The position numbers and the translations under genes are program-made. A DNA stretch of 64,000 nt from Lachnospiraceae bacterium (GTDB lineage: Bacteria > Bacillota > Clostridia > Lachnospirales > Lachnospiraceae), in assembly GCA_022796795.1 (NCBI GenBank), contig JAAWJI010000001.1:1-64000 (forward strand). Direction: 5' to 3'. The notes under the pieces are model-generated. The model did no database searches. It was given only the letters and a program-made list of their open reading frames with translations, and was not told where the DNA came from. Of the stretch, positions 26,356-36,059 are shown in pieces. Within the stretch, counting starts at the first letter, position 1. Each line of letters begins with the position of its first letter.

Positions 26356-27708
26356 CTATGATTCGTCAGCTTCTTCTTCCGGAAATGCGACGATAGTATG
26401 AATGCCAAAGTAATTGCTGGTATTTCCGTTTAACCAGTGAGTCGTATAACCCTGCAGGTCTTCCAGACCATAAAGGGCGTTCCATTTGGTTTTTGGCTCT
26501 ATGCGGTAGGTTACCACATCCATGACTCCGGCATCTCGTTGTTCGATAATAAAAGCTGCCCGCCGATTGTTGAGACGATAAGTATAGCCCATATCCAACC
26601 CAGCATAGATGAGCTGAAGACAAAAGAGCCCGGCCAGACAGACGGTAACGGCGCTTGTCCATTTTGGCGGCCACTGAGGAATCAGCAGGGCTGCACAGAA
26701 GAGAAGACCCAGGACCAGGAACAAGGCGCTTCCCAGGGCTGCTCGTTCCGGGTATTCCGGAGTAGCGATCATGACATAATTGCAGGCCAGGGAGCAGATG
26801 CCAAAAAAGACGGCAATGTATTTCACGCTTTTTTCCTGTTTGCTGTAAAAGAGCAGAACCAGCAGGAATAAATAGGCCAGCAGGATATAGAGCAAATATT
26901 CGTAAATCATAAAATTGCAGATACCAAGACGAGTCGCATATTTGAGCAAAAGTCCCGTCTCCTCCATGCTGCTTTCCAGGCGAAGATAATTCCCCGGAGC
27001 GGCCATCATCAGAAGAAAGCCCAGAATCTGTCCGGCTGTTCCCACAAGGGTCCAGGCTGGAAGCGTTTTTTTCTCTTTCTTAATCAGAAAGAGAAGAAGA
27101 AACGTAAACAGGATACCAGCTCCAGAGGTATTTTCATTTCCCCAGCCTGCCAGAAGTCCCAGAAGTGGATACAGGAAAAGAAACACCTTTTTTACAGGCG
27201 CTTTTCCTGCGAGGCAGTATTGATAAATCGGCCAAAGAAATGCCAGCAAAAAGGCGGCGGGCCACATATAGTTGCAGGAACCTACCAGCCAGAATACGTT
27301 CTGTCCATAGGCAGGCAGGGCAAACCACAATCCCAGATGAACCAGGAGATAAAGCGAGGGATGGTATTTGGAGTCCTGCTTCACAGTGATAAACCGGTAA
27401 ATAAGCAGGGACAGCCACAGATAAACTGCGGTGTTTGCAAGGTTGAAGAAGGGTTTACCAATCAAAAGAAACAAGGTTGCGATCAGATGCGTGACAACAC
27501 GACCGCCCCATTTAAAATAGTGAGCGTACATGGAAACAAAGACATCCCCCAGGGTGGTGATGCGGGACTGATCCTTCCAGCTGAAGTGGTAAGAGTAGTC
27601 GTCTGCAATCAGCGGGGTGAAAAAATTTAAAATAAGCATAAGTAACGCGGCTGTTAGAAAGACAGCCACAAACAGCCGTTTTTTGGAAACAGGGGATTGA
27701 AAAGCCAT
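26356..27708 (-). CDS. DUF6056-like polytopic membrane protein, possible GT-C enzyme
   Basis: This 450-residue protein has about eleven hydrophobic segments. After helix 1 it has PLIADDYSYHFSW (about 32-44), an Asp pair in the first extracytoplasmic loop like the catalytic site of GT-C enzymes, and later LVGSCNYMWPAAFLLAF, WGNENTSGAGILF and MMAAPGNYLRLESS, all features of the DUF6056/DUF3329 group. It is the first gene of a two-gene minus-strand operon with the initiating phosphotransferase, driven by the promoter at 27744-27773. A GT-C role in glycan decoration is inferred, not proven. Confidence 0.7.
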   Translation of the reverse strand: MAFQSPVSKKRLFVAVFLTAALLMLILNFFTPLIADDYSYHFSWKDQSRITTLGDVFVSMYAHYFKWGGRVVTHLIATLFLLIGKPFFNLANTAVYLWLSLLIYRFITVKQDSKYHPSLYLLVHLGLWFALPAYGQNVFWLVGSCNYMWPAAFLLAFLWPIYQYCLAGKAPVKKVFLFLYPLLGLLAGWGNENTSGAGILFTFLLLFLIKKEKKTLPAWTLVGTAGQILGFLLMMAAPGNYLRLESSMEETGLLLKYATRLGICNFMIYEYLLYILLAYLFLLVLLFYSKQEKSVKYIAVFFGICSLACNYVMIATPEYPERAALGSALFLVLGLLFCAALLIPQWPPKWTSAVTVCLAGLFCLQLIYAGLDMGYTYRLNNRRAAFIIEQRDAGVMDVVTYRIEPKTKWNALYGLEDLQGYTTHWLNGNTSNYFGIHTIVAFPEEEADES

Positions 27709-27743
27709 GGAAGCCTCCTTATATACAAATATTTACCAAGTAG

Positions 27744-27773
27744 ATTGTAGCATTTTGCGGAATCTCTTGTCAA
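27744..27773 (-). promoter_or_regulatory. minus-strand promoter, sharing its -35 with the divergent promoter
   Basis: On the minus strand TTGACA (27768-27773), an 18-base spacer and TACAAT (27744-27749). It drives the DUF6056-like and phosphotransferase genes. Confidence 0.65.
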
Positions 27774-27796
27774 ATAGAATGGATATGTTATATAAT
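27767..27796 (+). promoter_or_regulatory. plus-strand promoter for the Wzy-like gene, -35 overlapping the divergent one
   Basis: TTGTCA (27767-27772), an 18-base spacer and TATAAT (27791-27796), 34 bases before ATG 27830. Its -35 is the complement of the minus-strand -35, shifted by one base. Confidence 0.7.
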
Positions 27797-27829
27797 CTAA
27801 AGAATATGTGAGTATGAGAGGATAATCAT

Positions 27830-29032
27830 ATGAATACAGTAAGAAAAATCTCAATTAGGATTTTTGTTATATTGTCTTTGTTTTTTCCGGCCTTTTACAG
27901 CATCTTTGATGCGGATTACCTGATTGAGTATTATGCCGGATTTTCCTGGGCCTATGCGGCTCTGGCAGTATTTTTGCTGTGCCAGCTTTTGCAACATAGG
28001 ATTCGCAGACGTTCCTGCTTTTTTTGGATCTTGCTGGTGGGAATCTTATTGTATAATTTGTTGTTTACCTATTATAATATTCGATATCATCACTGGTATG
28101 GGGAGCAGATCAACAACACGATTGCCCTTTTGCTTCTTTTGTTCCTTGTGGGCAGCGAAGAGGATTCCACGGAAGATCAGGAGCTGGCTTTATTTGTAAT
28201 CCGGGCGGCAGTATTCTCCAATCTTTGCAGCATCCTATATTTTGCTTTGGGATACAGTAATCTTTTGATCTGCAATAATCAAGTGATATTTGGACGGCTT
28301 CCGGAAGATTTTTATGAGTACCGTCATTACTGGGTTTACAGCCATAAAAGTGACTATGCGGTGATGCTTCTGGGATTTATTGGCCTCTGTATTCGGTACA
28401 AAACTCTTTTTTCGAAAAAAGCTGTCTATCTGTTGAGCCTTGCAGTGCTGCTGACTGCGTTGGCTCTGACTCATTCCTGGACGGGAATTATGGGGGCTAT
28501 TTTGGTTTTTGCCGGCGCAGTGCTGGACCGGATTGATTTTAAAAAGATTGTGATTACAAAATTTCATATAGCCGGAGGGGTGGGTCTGGTTATTGCAGCC
28601 GGGCTGGCTGGAAAGGTTTTGTTGGCTGAGAGAAATTTGCTTACGTTGGGGGACAGGCTGCCCATCTGGAAGGAAACTCTGCGAACTATTGTGGAATATC
28701 CCAAAGGCTGGGGATTTTATTTCGGAGAGGTCTTGCTGAAATGTGAGAATGGATTTACCACTAATAATGCGCATAATATTTTTCTGAATGCGGTCCTGCG
28801 TTTTTCCATCCCCGTAGGCCTCTGCTTTACGCTGCTGTTTTTGCTGATTTTTGCATATGCACTTTATAAATGCAGGAGTTGGATGGCTGCCGGCATGTGC
28901 CTGGCGGTGCTTGTGTTGATTAATATGGACTATGCCCTGCAAAATTATGAGGTGGCTATGTGCCTGATGCTTTTGTATCTGGTATGCATAGCGCCTGCAA
29001 AAAATAAGACGAAAGAGAGAATGCTTCCGTGA
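27830..29032 (+). CDS. O-antigen ligase / Wzy-like polymerase membrane protein
   Basis: This 400-residue polytopic protein has about eleven hydrophobic segments and a large loop with LLTLGDRLPIWKETLRTI and FTTNNAHNIFLNAVLRF (about 303-319). The R-x-x-W and A-H-N pattern is the hallmark of the O-antigen ligase/polymerase family (PF04932 type). HSWTGIMGAILVF precedes it, as expected. It would polymerise repeat units or attach a finished chain on the outside. Its promoter is divergent from that of the initiating phosphotransferase operon. The stop overlaps the next GTG start. Confidence 0.82.
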   Translation: MNTVRKISIRIFVILSLFFPAFYSIFDADYLIEYYAGFSWAYAALAVFLLCQLLQHRIRRRSCFFWILLVGILLYNLLFTYYNIRYHHWYGEQINNTIALLLLLFLVGSEEDSTEDQELALFVIRAAVFSNLCSILYFALGYSNLLICNNQVIFGRLPEDFYEYRHYWVYSHKSDYAVMLLGFIGLCIRYKTLFSKKAVYLLSLAVLLTALALTHSWTGIMGAILVFAGAVLDRIDFKKIVITKFHIAGGVGLVIAAGLAGKVLLAERNLLTLGDRLPIWKETLRTIVEYPKGWGFYFGEVLLKCENGFTTNNAHNIFLNAVLRFSIPVGLCFTLLFLLIFAYALYKCRSWMAAGMCLAVLVLINMDYALQNYEVAMCLMLLYLVCIAPAKNKTKERMLP

Positions 29033-30981
29033 GTGAGAAAGAAGATAAATTGAAATTATGGAACTCCAGATTATCCCAATGGTTTTTATTGTCCATGTTT
29101 CCGTTTTTGTTTTTGGTGTCTGCCACGCTTTCTCCGGTGACAAATATCCAGAGAATGAGGCTACATAAGGCATTTCTGCTTTGTGTGTTGTTATTTGTGT
29201 TGGTGTTTCTATTTGGAAGCATCCGAACCGCACTCCAAATCCAGCCGCTTTCAGATTGGAGGCTTAAGCTTCGCAGTTGGCTCCTGGAAAACCGGTTTTT
29301 GTGGCTTACGCTGCTTGCTGCCGGAATCCTTCGCAGCCTTACCTTGGATACCATGCAGAGATGGGATGCGGGAGAGTATTACTATAAGCTTGGGACAGCC
29401 TGTGAGAATTTTGATTATACCTGGATGGGACTCGCGAATTTTCGTCTTTGCGGCCATCCAACTCTGATTTTTGCTCCTATTTATGCCATCGGAGAATTTT
29501 TGTTTCCAAGGCGCATCATTGGAATGGAATTGGTCAATCTGTTTCTGACGCTGCTTGCTATTTTCTATATACATCGTATTTTGGAGAGGGCTTTGCCGGA
29601 TTGTCCGAAAATACGGTTGGCCTTTTACACCTTTTTGGTATCCTGCGGTCCTTTGTTTTTAGGAACTTTTCAGATGTTTAACCCGGACTATGCCACGGCA
29701 ATATTTGCTGTAGCGGCGATATATAGCTGGATGAACAGAAAGTATTATCTGCTGTTTTTCTGGTGTCTGGCTATTGTGCAGTCCAAGGAAACCGGGATTG
29801 TTGTCGTAGCTGGAATGATTCTGGGGATTGTTTTGTCAGACTGGCTCAGCATAAAGGGTAACTGGAAAGAAAAAGGAATCTGTGTTTTGCGGGATGCGGG
29901 AAATTGGGCGGCAGGAATTACAATACTGCTGCAGCTGCTTTATATGATAATGATTGGAGGCCTGACCAGCTGGGGATCAGAGAAGCAGAGAGGTTTTGTT
30001 TGGAATAGTTATGAAGAAAATTGTTTTGGTTTCCAGCCTCTTTTGGTGGTTACAAAGCTTAAACAATATTTTCTTTTAAATTTTAACTGGATTTATACCT
30101 TATTAATATTATCGGGTCTTATATTGTTTTTATGGCGTGTGAGAAGAAGCAGGCAAAAAAGATTTGCTTCATCAAAAAAGGAAAATTTATACAGAAGAGA
30201 GGCAGCAGGAATATCTGGGCTCCAGACTCTTTTCCCTCTAATTTCAGGAGCCCTTTTTCTGTGTGTATTTTTATTGCTCTATATTACGGCGGCTTTGGTG
30301 CGGTATCAGGTTCTGTGGGATCTGGCTATTGCTATGCTGGCAGTCTGTATGTTAGAGATTCTGCTTCAGGGCTGGCGAAGGCAGCTCATAGGGGGTGTGC
30401 TTTTGCTTCTGATGCTGATTCAGAGCTATCTCACGGTTGATCCTGTGAGCAGAGCTGTTTTCCCCCATGTAGAAACAGGGGCCATAGACCTATTGTATAT
30501 TCAATCCCCCAATTTCGGTGTTTATTATGGAGATGCCCTGGTATATAATCACCAATACACGTTTCTGGATCAGGCGCTGGATCAGGCTTTTGCGGAAACC
30601 TATAAAGGCGGTGATATTTGTGTGGTGCACTTTGGGAACAATTATGGGGATGGTTCCCAGTTTAATGGAAATTGGTGGCAGGATTGGGTTCCCTATATGC
30701 TGCGCTGGGATCCAACAGTCAACAAGAGAGTTCATTACAAAAGCGAAAACACAAAAACCATTCGGGTATTTGGAGAGGATTGGATAAATACCTGGAAGAA
30801 AGAGGGGATGCATGAGATTGAGAATGGCGTATGCATTTTTTTACCTCAATATGGCTATGACCAGGAGGAATGCTTGCCCATACTGTCAGAATGGTTTGAA
30901 ATCGGAGAAAAAAAGACTTATCGTTCCTGGGCCGGAAATGTGGATTACTATGAGCTCCATGGAAAACAGGAAGGATATTGA
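29029..30981 (+). CDS. GT-C-like polytopic membrane protein (ArnT/GT39-like)
   Basis: This 650-residue protein has about twelve hydrophobic segments in the first 470 residues and a soluble C-terminal domain. Loop 1 has QRWDAGEYYYKLGTA (about 108-122), where Asp/Glu would be catalytic, and GHPTLIFAPIYAIGEFLFPRR follows; both fit ArnT/PMT-like GT-C enzymes that use polyprenyl-phosphate sugars. Start is GTG 29029 overlapping the previous TGA by 4 bases, so it is coupled to the Wzy-like gene. The soluble domain has no named family here. Confidence 0.7.
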   Translation: MSEKEDKLKLWNSRLSQWFLLSMFPFLFLVSATLSPVTNIQRMRLHKAFLLCVLLFVLVFLFGSIRTALQIQPLSDWRLKLRSWLLENRFLWLTLLAAGILRSLTLDTMQRWDAGEYYYKLGTACENFDYTWMGLANFRLCGHPTLIFAPIYAIGEFLFPRRIIGMELVNLFLTLLAIFYIHRILERALPDCPKIRLAFYTFLVSCGPLFLGTFQMFNPDYATAIFAVAAIYSWMNRKYYLLFFWCLAIVQSKETGIVVVAGMILGIVLSDWLSIKGNWKEKGICVLRDAGNWAAGITILLQLLYMIMIGGLTSWGSEKQRGFVWNSYEENCFGFQPLLVVTKLKQYFLLNFNWIYTLLILSGLILFLWRVRRSRQKRFASSKKENLYRREAAGISGLQTLFPLISGALFLCVFLLLYITAALVRYQVLWDLAIAMLAVCMLEILLQGWRRQLIGGVLLLLMLIQSYLTVDPVSRAVFPHVETGAIDLLYIQSPNFGVYYGDALVYNHQYTFLDQALDQAFAETYKGGDICVVHFGNNYGDGSQFNGNWWQDWVPYMLRWDPTVNKRVHYKSENTKTIRVFGEDWINTWKKEGMHEIENGVCIFLPQYGYDQEECLPILSEWFEIGEKKTYRSWAGNVDYYELHGKQEGY

Positions 30982-31046
30982 TTGCTGGCAGGATGTTCCA
31001 AAATAACAAAGCAGTTGGGTTTGACTATTTGCGGAGTACACCAGGC

Positions 31047-31075
31047 TTGAGGGTTCGTGAGAAGTATGATACAAT
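31047..31075 (+). promoter_or_regulatory. candidate promoter
   Basis: TTGAGG (31047-31052), a 17-base spacer and TACAAT (31070-31075), 33 bases before ATG 31108. Confidence 0.55.
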
Positions 31076-31107
31076 GGGCGGGTAAATGGGGAAAGGTATA
31101 GAAAGCG

Positions 31108-32697
31108 ATGGAGAATAAGAAACAATTTGCTATGAAAGAATGGCTGGGAAAAATAGAAAAGGACAAGCTTTGGCGCTGGCTTATATTTTTATGGCTCACG
31201 CTGCTTCCCTTTTTGTGCTGTGTGGCCTACTGTCTGAAGACCGGAAACAGCATCCGGGATATGTACCTGCCTGCCGGGCTTTGGAATGACGACATTATCT
31301 ATTTCAAAGAGGTGGAGGGCATTGTGAAATACGGCATGCCCCAGGGATATTTTGGGTATAGTGATAACCATGCCCTGGTGGGTTCGCTGTCTGTGTGGAG
31401 TCCGGTTTTGCTGGTTCCCTGGTCCATCTGGGGATTTTTGTTCGGATGGAATTACATGTCCCCCATCTGGTGCAATATTGTAATGATGATGGCGGCTATG
31501 GGCGTGTTTGCCTTTTTAAATAAACCCACAGGGAAACAGACTTTCTGGCTCTCTGCTTTTTACATTACCTTTATCCGGCTCACCCGGTATGCGCTCAGCG
31601 TGCACGTGGAGACCACGGTTTATTTTATGATTATCCTGATTCTGGCGCTGGTTTTTTACCTGCGGAAAAAGGAATCCCGGATAGCCATGGGATTTCTGCT
31701 GTTCCTGACAGTGGTATTGACCTGGATGCGTCCCTATTATGTGGTGCTTTTGGCTATTCCTGCCTATTATCTGGGACGGAAGAATAAAAAGTATCTCTGG
31801 GGCGTGTTAGCCGTGTTTTTGGCGTCAGTGGGAGGATACTTTTTGATCAGCAAATATCTGTGCGCTCCCTATCTGGATGGGGAGGGATTACTCAATGCCT
31901 CCTGGCTGACCACGTTTTTCACCGACGGCTTTAAGGCAGGGGTGAAAAACATTCTTCATATTTTCCTTTATTCTGTGGATGAGTTTATGAAATACCTGGG
32001 AAGCGCTATTTCCGATGGATCCTCCATGGGAGAAAACGCAGGGATTACCTTTGCCATGGTATTTGTGTGCCTGGTCTATAAGCTTGTGGGCGCTGTCCGT
32101 GCAGGGGATCAGGAGCTTCGTCTGCGCTATGGATACTGGGTGATCTACTACGGGCTCATGTTTCTGGCTATTACCTATATTTTCAGTATATCCAGCGGAC
32201 AGAAGCATTTGCTTGGCTTTGGCGTCATAGGCCTTTTCCTGCTGGCCATGGACGGTATGAGCGAGGGGAAGATGTGGCTGGTAACCTTTGTGCTAAGCTA
32301 TCTGTTTCTTATGCGGACTCTGGACGCTACCTCCTGGAATATTCCCTATCTGGATGTGAATGTGCAGGGAGAGCTGCAGAAGGGGGAGGCTGTGCTGGAT
32401 GAGGAGATCCAGGTGAAAGCAGGCGGGCCTTCCTATGATAATACGGTAATTTGGGTATTTGACGATGTGGTAAATGGGGAATATGTGTTTACAAACTGGC
32501 AGATGCTCTATGCCCTGCCAGAGGGAATGGGCATTAATATGTGCCTGTTTGACACCCTGGCTACGGACTTGAGCAATGTGCAGTCTAAATATATTTTCGT
32601 GGCGTCTGGCGGAAGGATTGATGAGCACTGCCAGCGGATTCAGGCAAAGAAGGTCGTGGAGTACGGAAACAGTATTATTTATCAGCTTCGGGAATAA
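31108..32697 (+). CDS. polytopic membrane protein, possible GT-C glycosyltransferase
   Basis: This 529-residue protein has about ten hydrophobic segments and a C-terminal extracytoplasmic part of roughly 110 residues. The first loop has LWNDDIIYFKEVEGIVKYG (about 60-78), with an Asp pair where GT-C enzymes place their catalytic acid, and GYSDNHALVGSLSVWSPVLL. No family name is recognised. It has its own promoter and precedes the CDP-sugar genes, so it may use a lipid-linked form of that sugar; this link is positional only. Confidence 0.55.
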   Translation: MENKKQFAMKEWLGKIEKDKLWRWLIFLWLTLLPFLCCVAYCLKTGNSIRDMYLPAGLWNDDIIYFKEVEGIVKYGMPQGYFGYSDNHALVGSLSVWSPVLLVPWSIWGFLFGWNYMSPIWCNIVMMMAAMGVFAFLNKPTGKQTFWLSAFYITFIRLTRYALSVHVETTVYFMIILILALVFYLRKKESRIAMGFLLFLTVVLTWMRPYYVVLLAIPAYYLGRKNKKYLWGVLAVFLASVGGYFLISKYLCAPYLDGEGLLNASWLTTFFTDGFKAGVKNILHIFLYSVDEFMKYLGSAISDGSSMGENAGITFAMVFVCLVYKLVGAVRAGDQELRLRYGYWVIYYGLMFLAITYIFSISSGQKHLLGFGVIGLFLLAMDGMSEGKMWLVTFVLSYLFLMRTLDATSWNIPYLDVNVQGELQKGEAVLDEEIQVKAGGPSYDNTVIWVFDDVVNGEYVFTNWQMLYALPEGMGINMCLFDTLATDLSNVQSKYIFVASGGRIDEHCQRIQAKKVVEYGNSIIYQLRE

Positions 32698-32777
32698 TAC
32701 AAGGGAAGAGGCCGGTGGAAGCGGATGAGGGTTAGTCAGTCTGCGTGGCGTGACAGGTGCGTCAGAAGGAGGAATGG

Positions 32778-33554
32778 ATGAAGGTTGTTATTTTGGCAGG
32801 AGGATTTGGAACCAGGATCAGTGAGGAGAGCCATTTGCGGCCAAAGCCTATGATTGAGATTGGCGGGAAACCCATTCTGTGGCATATTATGAAGGAATAT
32901 TCTGCCTTTGGATTCAACGAGTTTATCATTTGCTGCGGCTATAAGCAGCATGTGATTAAGGAATGGTTTGCCGACTATTATCTTCACAACAGCGATGTGA
33001 CCTTTGATTTCACAGAAGGCAATAAGATGACGGTTCACAGCAACGTATCGGAGCCCTGGAAGGTTACCTTGGTGGACACGGGACTAAACACCATGACCGG
33101 CGGACGGGTAAAGCGGATTCAATCCTATGTGGGAGAGGAAACCTTTATGCTTACCTATGGGGATGGAGTATCAGATGTGAACATCCAAAAGCTCTGGGAA
33201 TTTCACCGTTCTCACGGGAAAATTGCAACCCTTACGGCTGTGAAGCTGGATCAGCGGTTTGGGGTTCTGGATGTGATGGAAGACGGTATGATTCAGGCTT
33301 TCCGGGAGAAGCATACCAAGGACAGCGGCAGAATCAATGGTGGATATATGGTGCTGGAGCCAGAGATCTTTTCCTATCTGGAAGGGGATTATACGGTGTT
33401 TGAGAAGGAGCCCCTGCAGCAGCTGGCCGGAGAGGGGCAGCTGGTGGCATACCCTCATGACGGGTTCTGGCAGTGCATGGACACGGCCAGGGAAAAGGAA
33501 AAGCTGGAAGAAATGTGGGCTACTTTCCAGGCGCCCTGGAAGGTGTGGGAGTAG
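32778..33554 (+). CDS. rfbF: glucose-1-phosphate cytidylyltransferase
   Basis: This 258-residue nucleotidyltransferase makes CDP-glucose from CTP and glucose-1-phosphate. It has GGFGTRISEESHLRPKPMIEIGGKPILWHI, the RfbF/DdhA signature, and TYGDGVSDVNI as the metal/nucleotide site; GRINGGYMVLEPEIFSYL and YPHDGFWQCMDTAREKE are also RfbF-specific. ATG 32778 follows GAAGGAGG with a 5-base spacer and is preferred over a GTG 21 bases upstream. It heads a CDP-3,6-dideoxyhexose block (rfbF-rfbG-rfbH). Confidence 0.95.
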   Translation: MKVVILAGGFGTRISEESHLRPKPMIEIGGKPILWHIMKEYSAFGFNEFIICCGYKQHVIKEWFADYYLHNSDVTFDFTEGNKMTVHSNVSEPWKVTLVDTGLNTMTGGRVKRIQSYVGEETFMLTYGDGVSDVNIQKLWEFHRSHGKIATLTAVKLDQRFGVLDVMEDGMIQAFREKHTKDSGRINGGYMVLEPEIFSYLEGDYTVFEKEPLQQLAGEGQLVAYPHDGFWQCMDTAREKEKLEEMWATFQAPWKVWE

Positions 33555-33557
33555 GAA

Positions 33558-34631
33558 ATGAACAGAGAAGAGTTGAAGTTTTACAGCGGAAAAAGGGTAC
33601 TGGTGACGGGACATACGGGATTTAAGGGGTCCTGGCTCTGCAAAATACTCATGGATGCAGGGGCAGAGGTGACCGGCTATGGGTTAGAGCCTCCCACAAA
33701 TCCCAATCTGTTTTCTATGTGTGGCCTAGAGAAAGGAATTCGCTCCGTTTCAGGGGATATCCGGGATCTGGAGAAACTGAGGAATGTTTTTCGGGAGGTG
33801 CAGCCGGAGGTTGTGCTGCATCTGGCCGCACAGCCCATTGTGCGGGAGTCCTATGGAAATCCCGTATACACCTATGAGACCAATGTAATGGGAACCGTGC
33901 ATATCTGTGAATGTGTGCGCGGCTTTGCTTCGGTTCGCTCCTTTTTAAATGTGACCACGGACAAGGTATATCAGAACCGGGAATGGGAGTGGGGCTACCG
34001 GGAGGAGGATCCTCTGGACGGGTATGATCCCTATTCCAACAGCAAGTCCTGCTCAGAGCTGGTGACACACAGCTACCAGAGGTCTTTTCTGAAGGAACAG
34101 GGGGTAGCCGTATCCACAGCCCGGGCAGGAAATGTGATCGGCGGCGGAGATTTTGCTCCAGACCGCATTGTGCCGGACTGCGTGCGGGCCGTGCAGGAGG
34201 GAAGGAGTATTATTGTGCGCAATCCCTTTTCCGTCCGGCCCTATCAGCATGTGCTGGAGCCCTTGATGGCCTATTTAATGATTGCCAGGAGGCAGTATGA
34301 GGATCCACGGTTTGCGGGCTGCTACAATGTGGGGCCGGAGGATCAGGACTGTGTGACCACCGGCTCCCTGGTAAGCTTATTCTGCGAGAAATGGAAGGAT
34401 GGGAGCTCCTGGGAGAATCGGGGAGACAACGGTCCTCACGAAGCCGGATTTCTAAAGCTTGACTGTTCCCGGCTCAAGCACGTATATGGATGGCGGCCTG
34501 TATGGAATGTGGAGCAGGCCATAGAAAAGACCGTGGAATGGTATCAGGAATATTTGTCTGGCGGGGACGTGGCGGCCTGTATGGAGCGGCAGATTCAGGA
34601 GTATCTGGCGGGAGAAAAGGCCTGGAAATGA
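33558..34631 (+). CDS. rfbG: CDP-glucose 4,6-dehydratase
   Basis: This 357-residue SDR enzyme forms CDP-4-keto-6-deoxyglucose. It has VTGHTGFKGSWL (about 14-25) for NAD binding, LAAQPIVRESY, the N-V-T-T-D-K segment, and DPYSNSK with Tyr/Lys of YxxxK (about 158). ARAGNVIGGGDFAPDRIVPDCVRA and FSVRPYQHVLEPLMAYL are characteristic of RfbG/DdhB. It begins 3 bases after rfbF. Intact and of normal length. Confidence 0.95.
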   Translation: MNREELKFYSGKRVLVTGHTGFKGSWLCKILMDAGAEVTGYGLEPPTNPNLFSMCGLEKGIRSVSGDIRDLEKLRNVFREVQPEVVLHLAAQPIVRESYGNPVYTYETNVMGTVHICECVRGFASVRSFLNVTTDKVYQNREWEWGYREEDPLDGYDPYSNSKSCSELVTHSYQRSFLKEQGVAVSTARAGNVIGGGDFAPDRIVPDCVRAVQEGRSIIVRNPFSVRPYQHVLEPLMAYLMIARRQYEDPRFAGCYNVGPEDQDCVTTGSLVSLFCEKWKDGSSWENRGDNGPHEAGFLKLDCSRLKHVYGWRPVWNVEQAIEKTVEWYQEYLSGGDVAACMERQIQEYLAGEKAWK

Positions 34632-34678
34632 ACGTGCCAATTGGCGGCCATGGATGACTTGCCAGGAAAGGAGAAATC

Positions 34679-36034
34679 ATGTTTAAAGATAAGACAGAGC
34701 AGCAGGCCCGGCAGGAAATTCTGGGCATGGTAAAAGAATATTGTGAGACTTTTCACAATCAGAAAAAGCCGTTTCAGGAGGGCCAGAGGATTCCCTACGC
34801 GTCCCGGGTGTATGACAGCGCCGAGATGATGAACCTGGTGGATAGCTCCCTGGAATTCTGGCTTACCTCCGGACGGTACACGGAGAAATTTGAGAAGGAA
34901 TTTGCGGAATACCTGGGAGTAAAGCATTGCTGCCTGGTGAATTCCGGTTCTTCCGCCAATCTCAATGCTTTTATGGCTCTGACTTCTCCTCTTTTGGGAG
35001 AGCGGCAGATCAAAAGGGGCGATGAGGTCATTACAGTGGCGGCAGGCTTTCCCACCACCATTGCGCCCATGGTTCAGTATGGAGCGGTACCGGTGTTTGT
35101 GGATGTGACCATTCCCCAGTACAACATTGATGTGACCAGGCTTGAGGAGGCACGCTCGGAGCGGACAAAGACTGTGATGCTGGCCCACACCCTGGGAAAT
35201 CCCTTTGATCTCAAGGCTGTAAAGGAATTCTGCGACCGGTATGGGCTGTGGCTGGTGGAAGACAACTGCGACGCCCTGGGTTCAGAATACTTCCTGGATG
35301 GAAAGAAATTTCTGACCGGAACTGTGGGGGATATCGGTACCTCCAGCTTCTATCCGCCTCATCATATGACCATGGGAGAAGGCGGAGCCGTTTACACCAA
35401 TAATGCCCTGTTGAACAAATGCATCAAGTCTTTCCGGGACTGGGGCCGGGACTGCGTGTGCCCTTCCGGACGGGATAATCTGTGTGGGCATCGGTTTGAC
35501 CGGCAGTACGGGGAGCTTCCTCTGGGATATGACCACAAGTACGTGTATTCCCATTTTGGATATAATTTAAAGGCCACGGATCTGCAGGCAGCCATTGGCT
35601 GCGCCCAGCTGGAGAAGTTTCCTGGGTTTGTGAAACGCCGCCGGGAGAATTTTGTAAGGCTCCGGGAAGGCCTTCGGGCAGCAGAGCCGTATCTGATTTT
35701 GCCCCAGGCCTGCGAGAACAGCGATCCTTCCTGGTTCGGCTTCCTGCTAACCTGCCGGGAGGGCGTGGACCGGGGCCAGGTGGTGCCTCAGATCGAGAGC
35801 CAGGGTGTGCAGACCCGGATGCTGTTTGCGGGAAATATTATCAAGCACCCCTGCTTTGACCAGATGCGTGCCGAGGGAAAGGGATACCGGGTGGCAGGTT
35901 CCCTGGATGTTACGGACCGGATTATGCGGGATACCTTCTGGGTAGGAGTCTATCCCGGTATGACGGATGAGATGATCGATTATATGGCAAAGGTAATCTG
36001 CCAGGCAGCCCGGGACAGTGCCGGGAAGAGATAA
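34679..36034 (+). CDS. rfbH: CDP-4-keto-6-deoxy-D-glucose 3-dehydrase (RfbH/DdhC/E1 type)
   Basis: This 451-residue PLP-fold enzyme removes the C3 hydroxyl of CDP-4-keto-6-deoxyglucose. It has CLVNSGSSANLNAFMAL (about 81-97), VEDNCDALGSEY, and SSFYPPHHMTMGEGGAV, where His replaces the Lys used by normal aminotransferases, the hallmark of this dehydrase. It normally needs a 2Fe-2S reductase partner (RfbI/DdhD/E3), for which no gene is present in the window. The ribosome site is GAAAGGAGAAATC just before ATG. Confidence 0.93.
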   Translation: MFKDKTEQQARQEILGMVKEYCETFHNQKKPFQEGQRIPYASRVYDSAEMMNLVDSSLEFWLTSGRYTEKFEKEFAEYLGVKHCCLVNSGSSANLNAFMALTSPLLGERQIKRGDEVITVAAGFPTTIAPMVQYGAVPVFVDVTIPQYNIDVTRLEEARSERTKTVMLAHTLGNPFDLKAVKEFCDRYGLWLVEDNCDALGSEYFLDGKKFLTGTVGDIGTSSFYPPHHMTMGEGGAVYTNNALLNKCIKSFRDWGRDCVCPSGRDNLCGHRFDRQYGELPLGYDHKYVYSHFGYNLKATDLQAAIGCAQLEKFPGFVKRRRENFVRLREGLRAAEPYLILPQACENSDPSWFGFLLTCREGVDRGQVVPQIESQGVQTRMLFAGNIIKHPCFDQMRAEGKGYRVAGSLDVTDRIMRDTFWVGVYPGMTDEMIDYMAKVICQAARDSAGKR

Positions 36035-36059
36035 AAAGTACAAGGGAAAGGAAAAAGAA

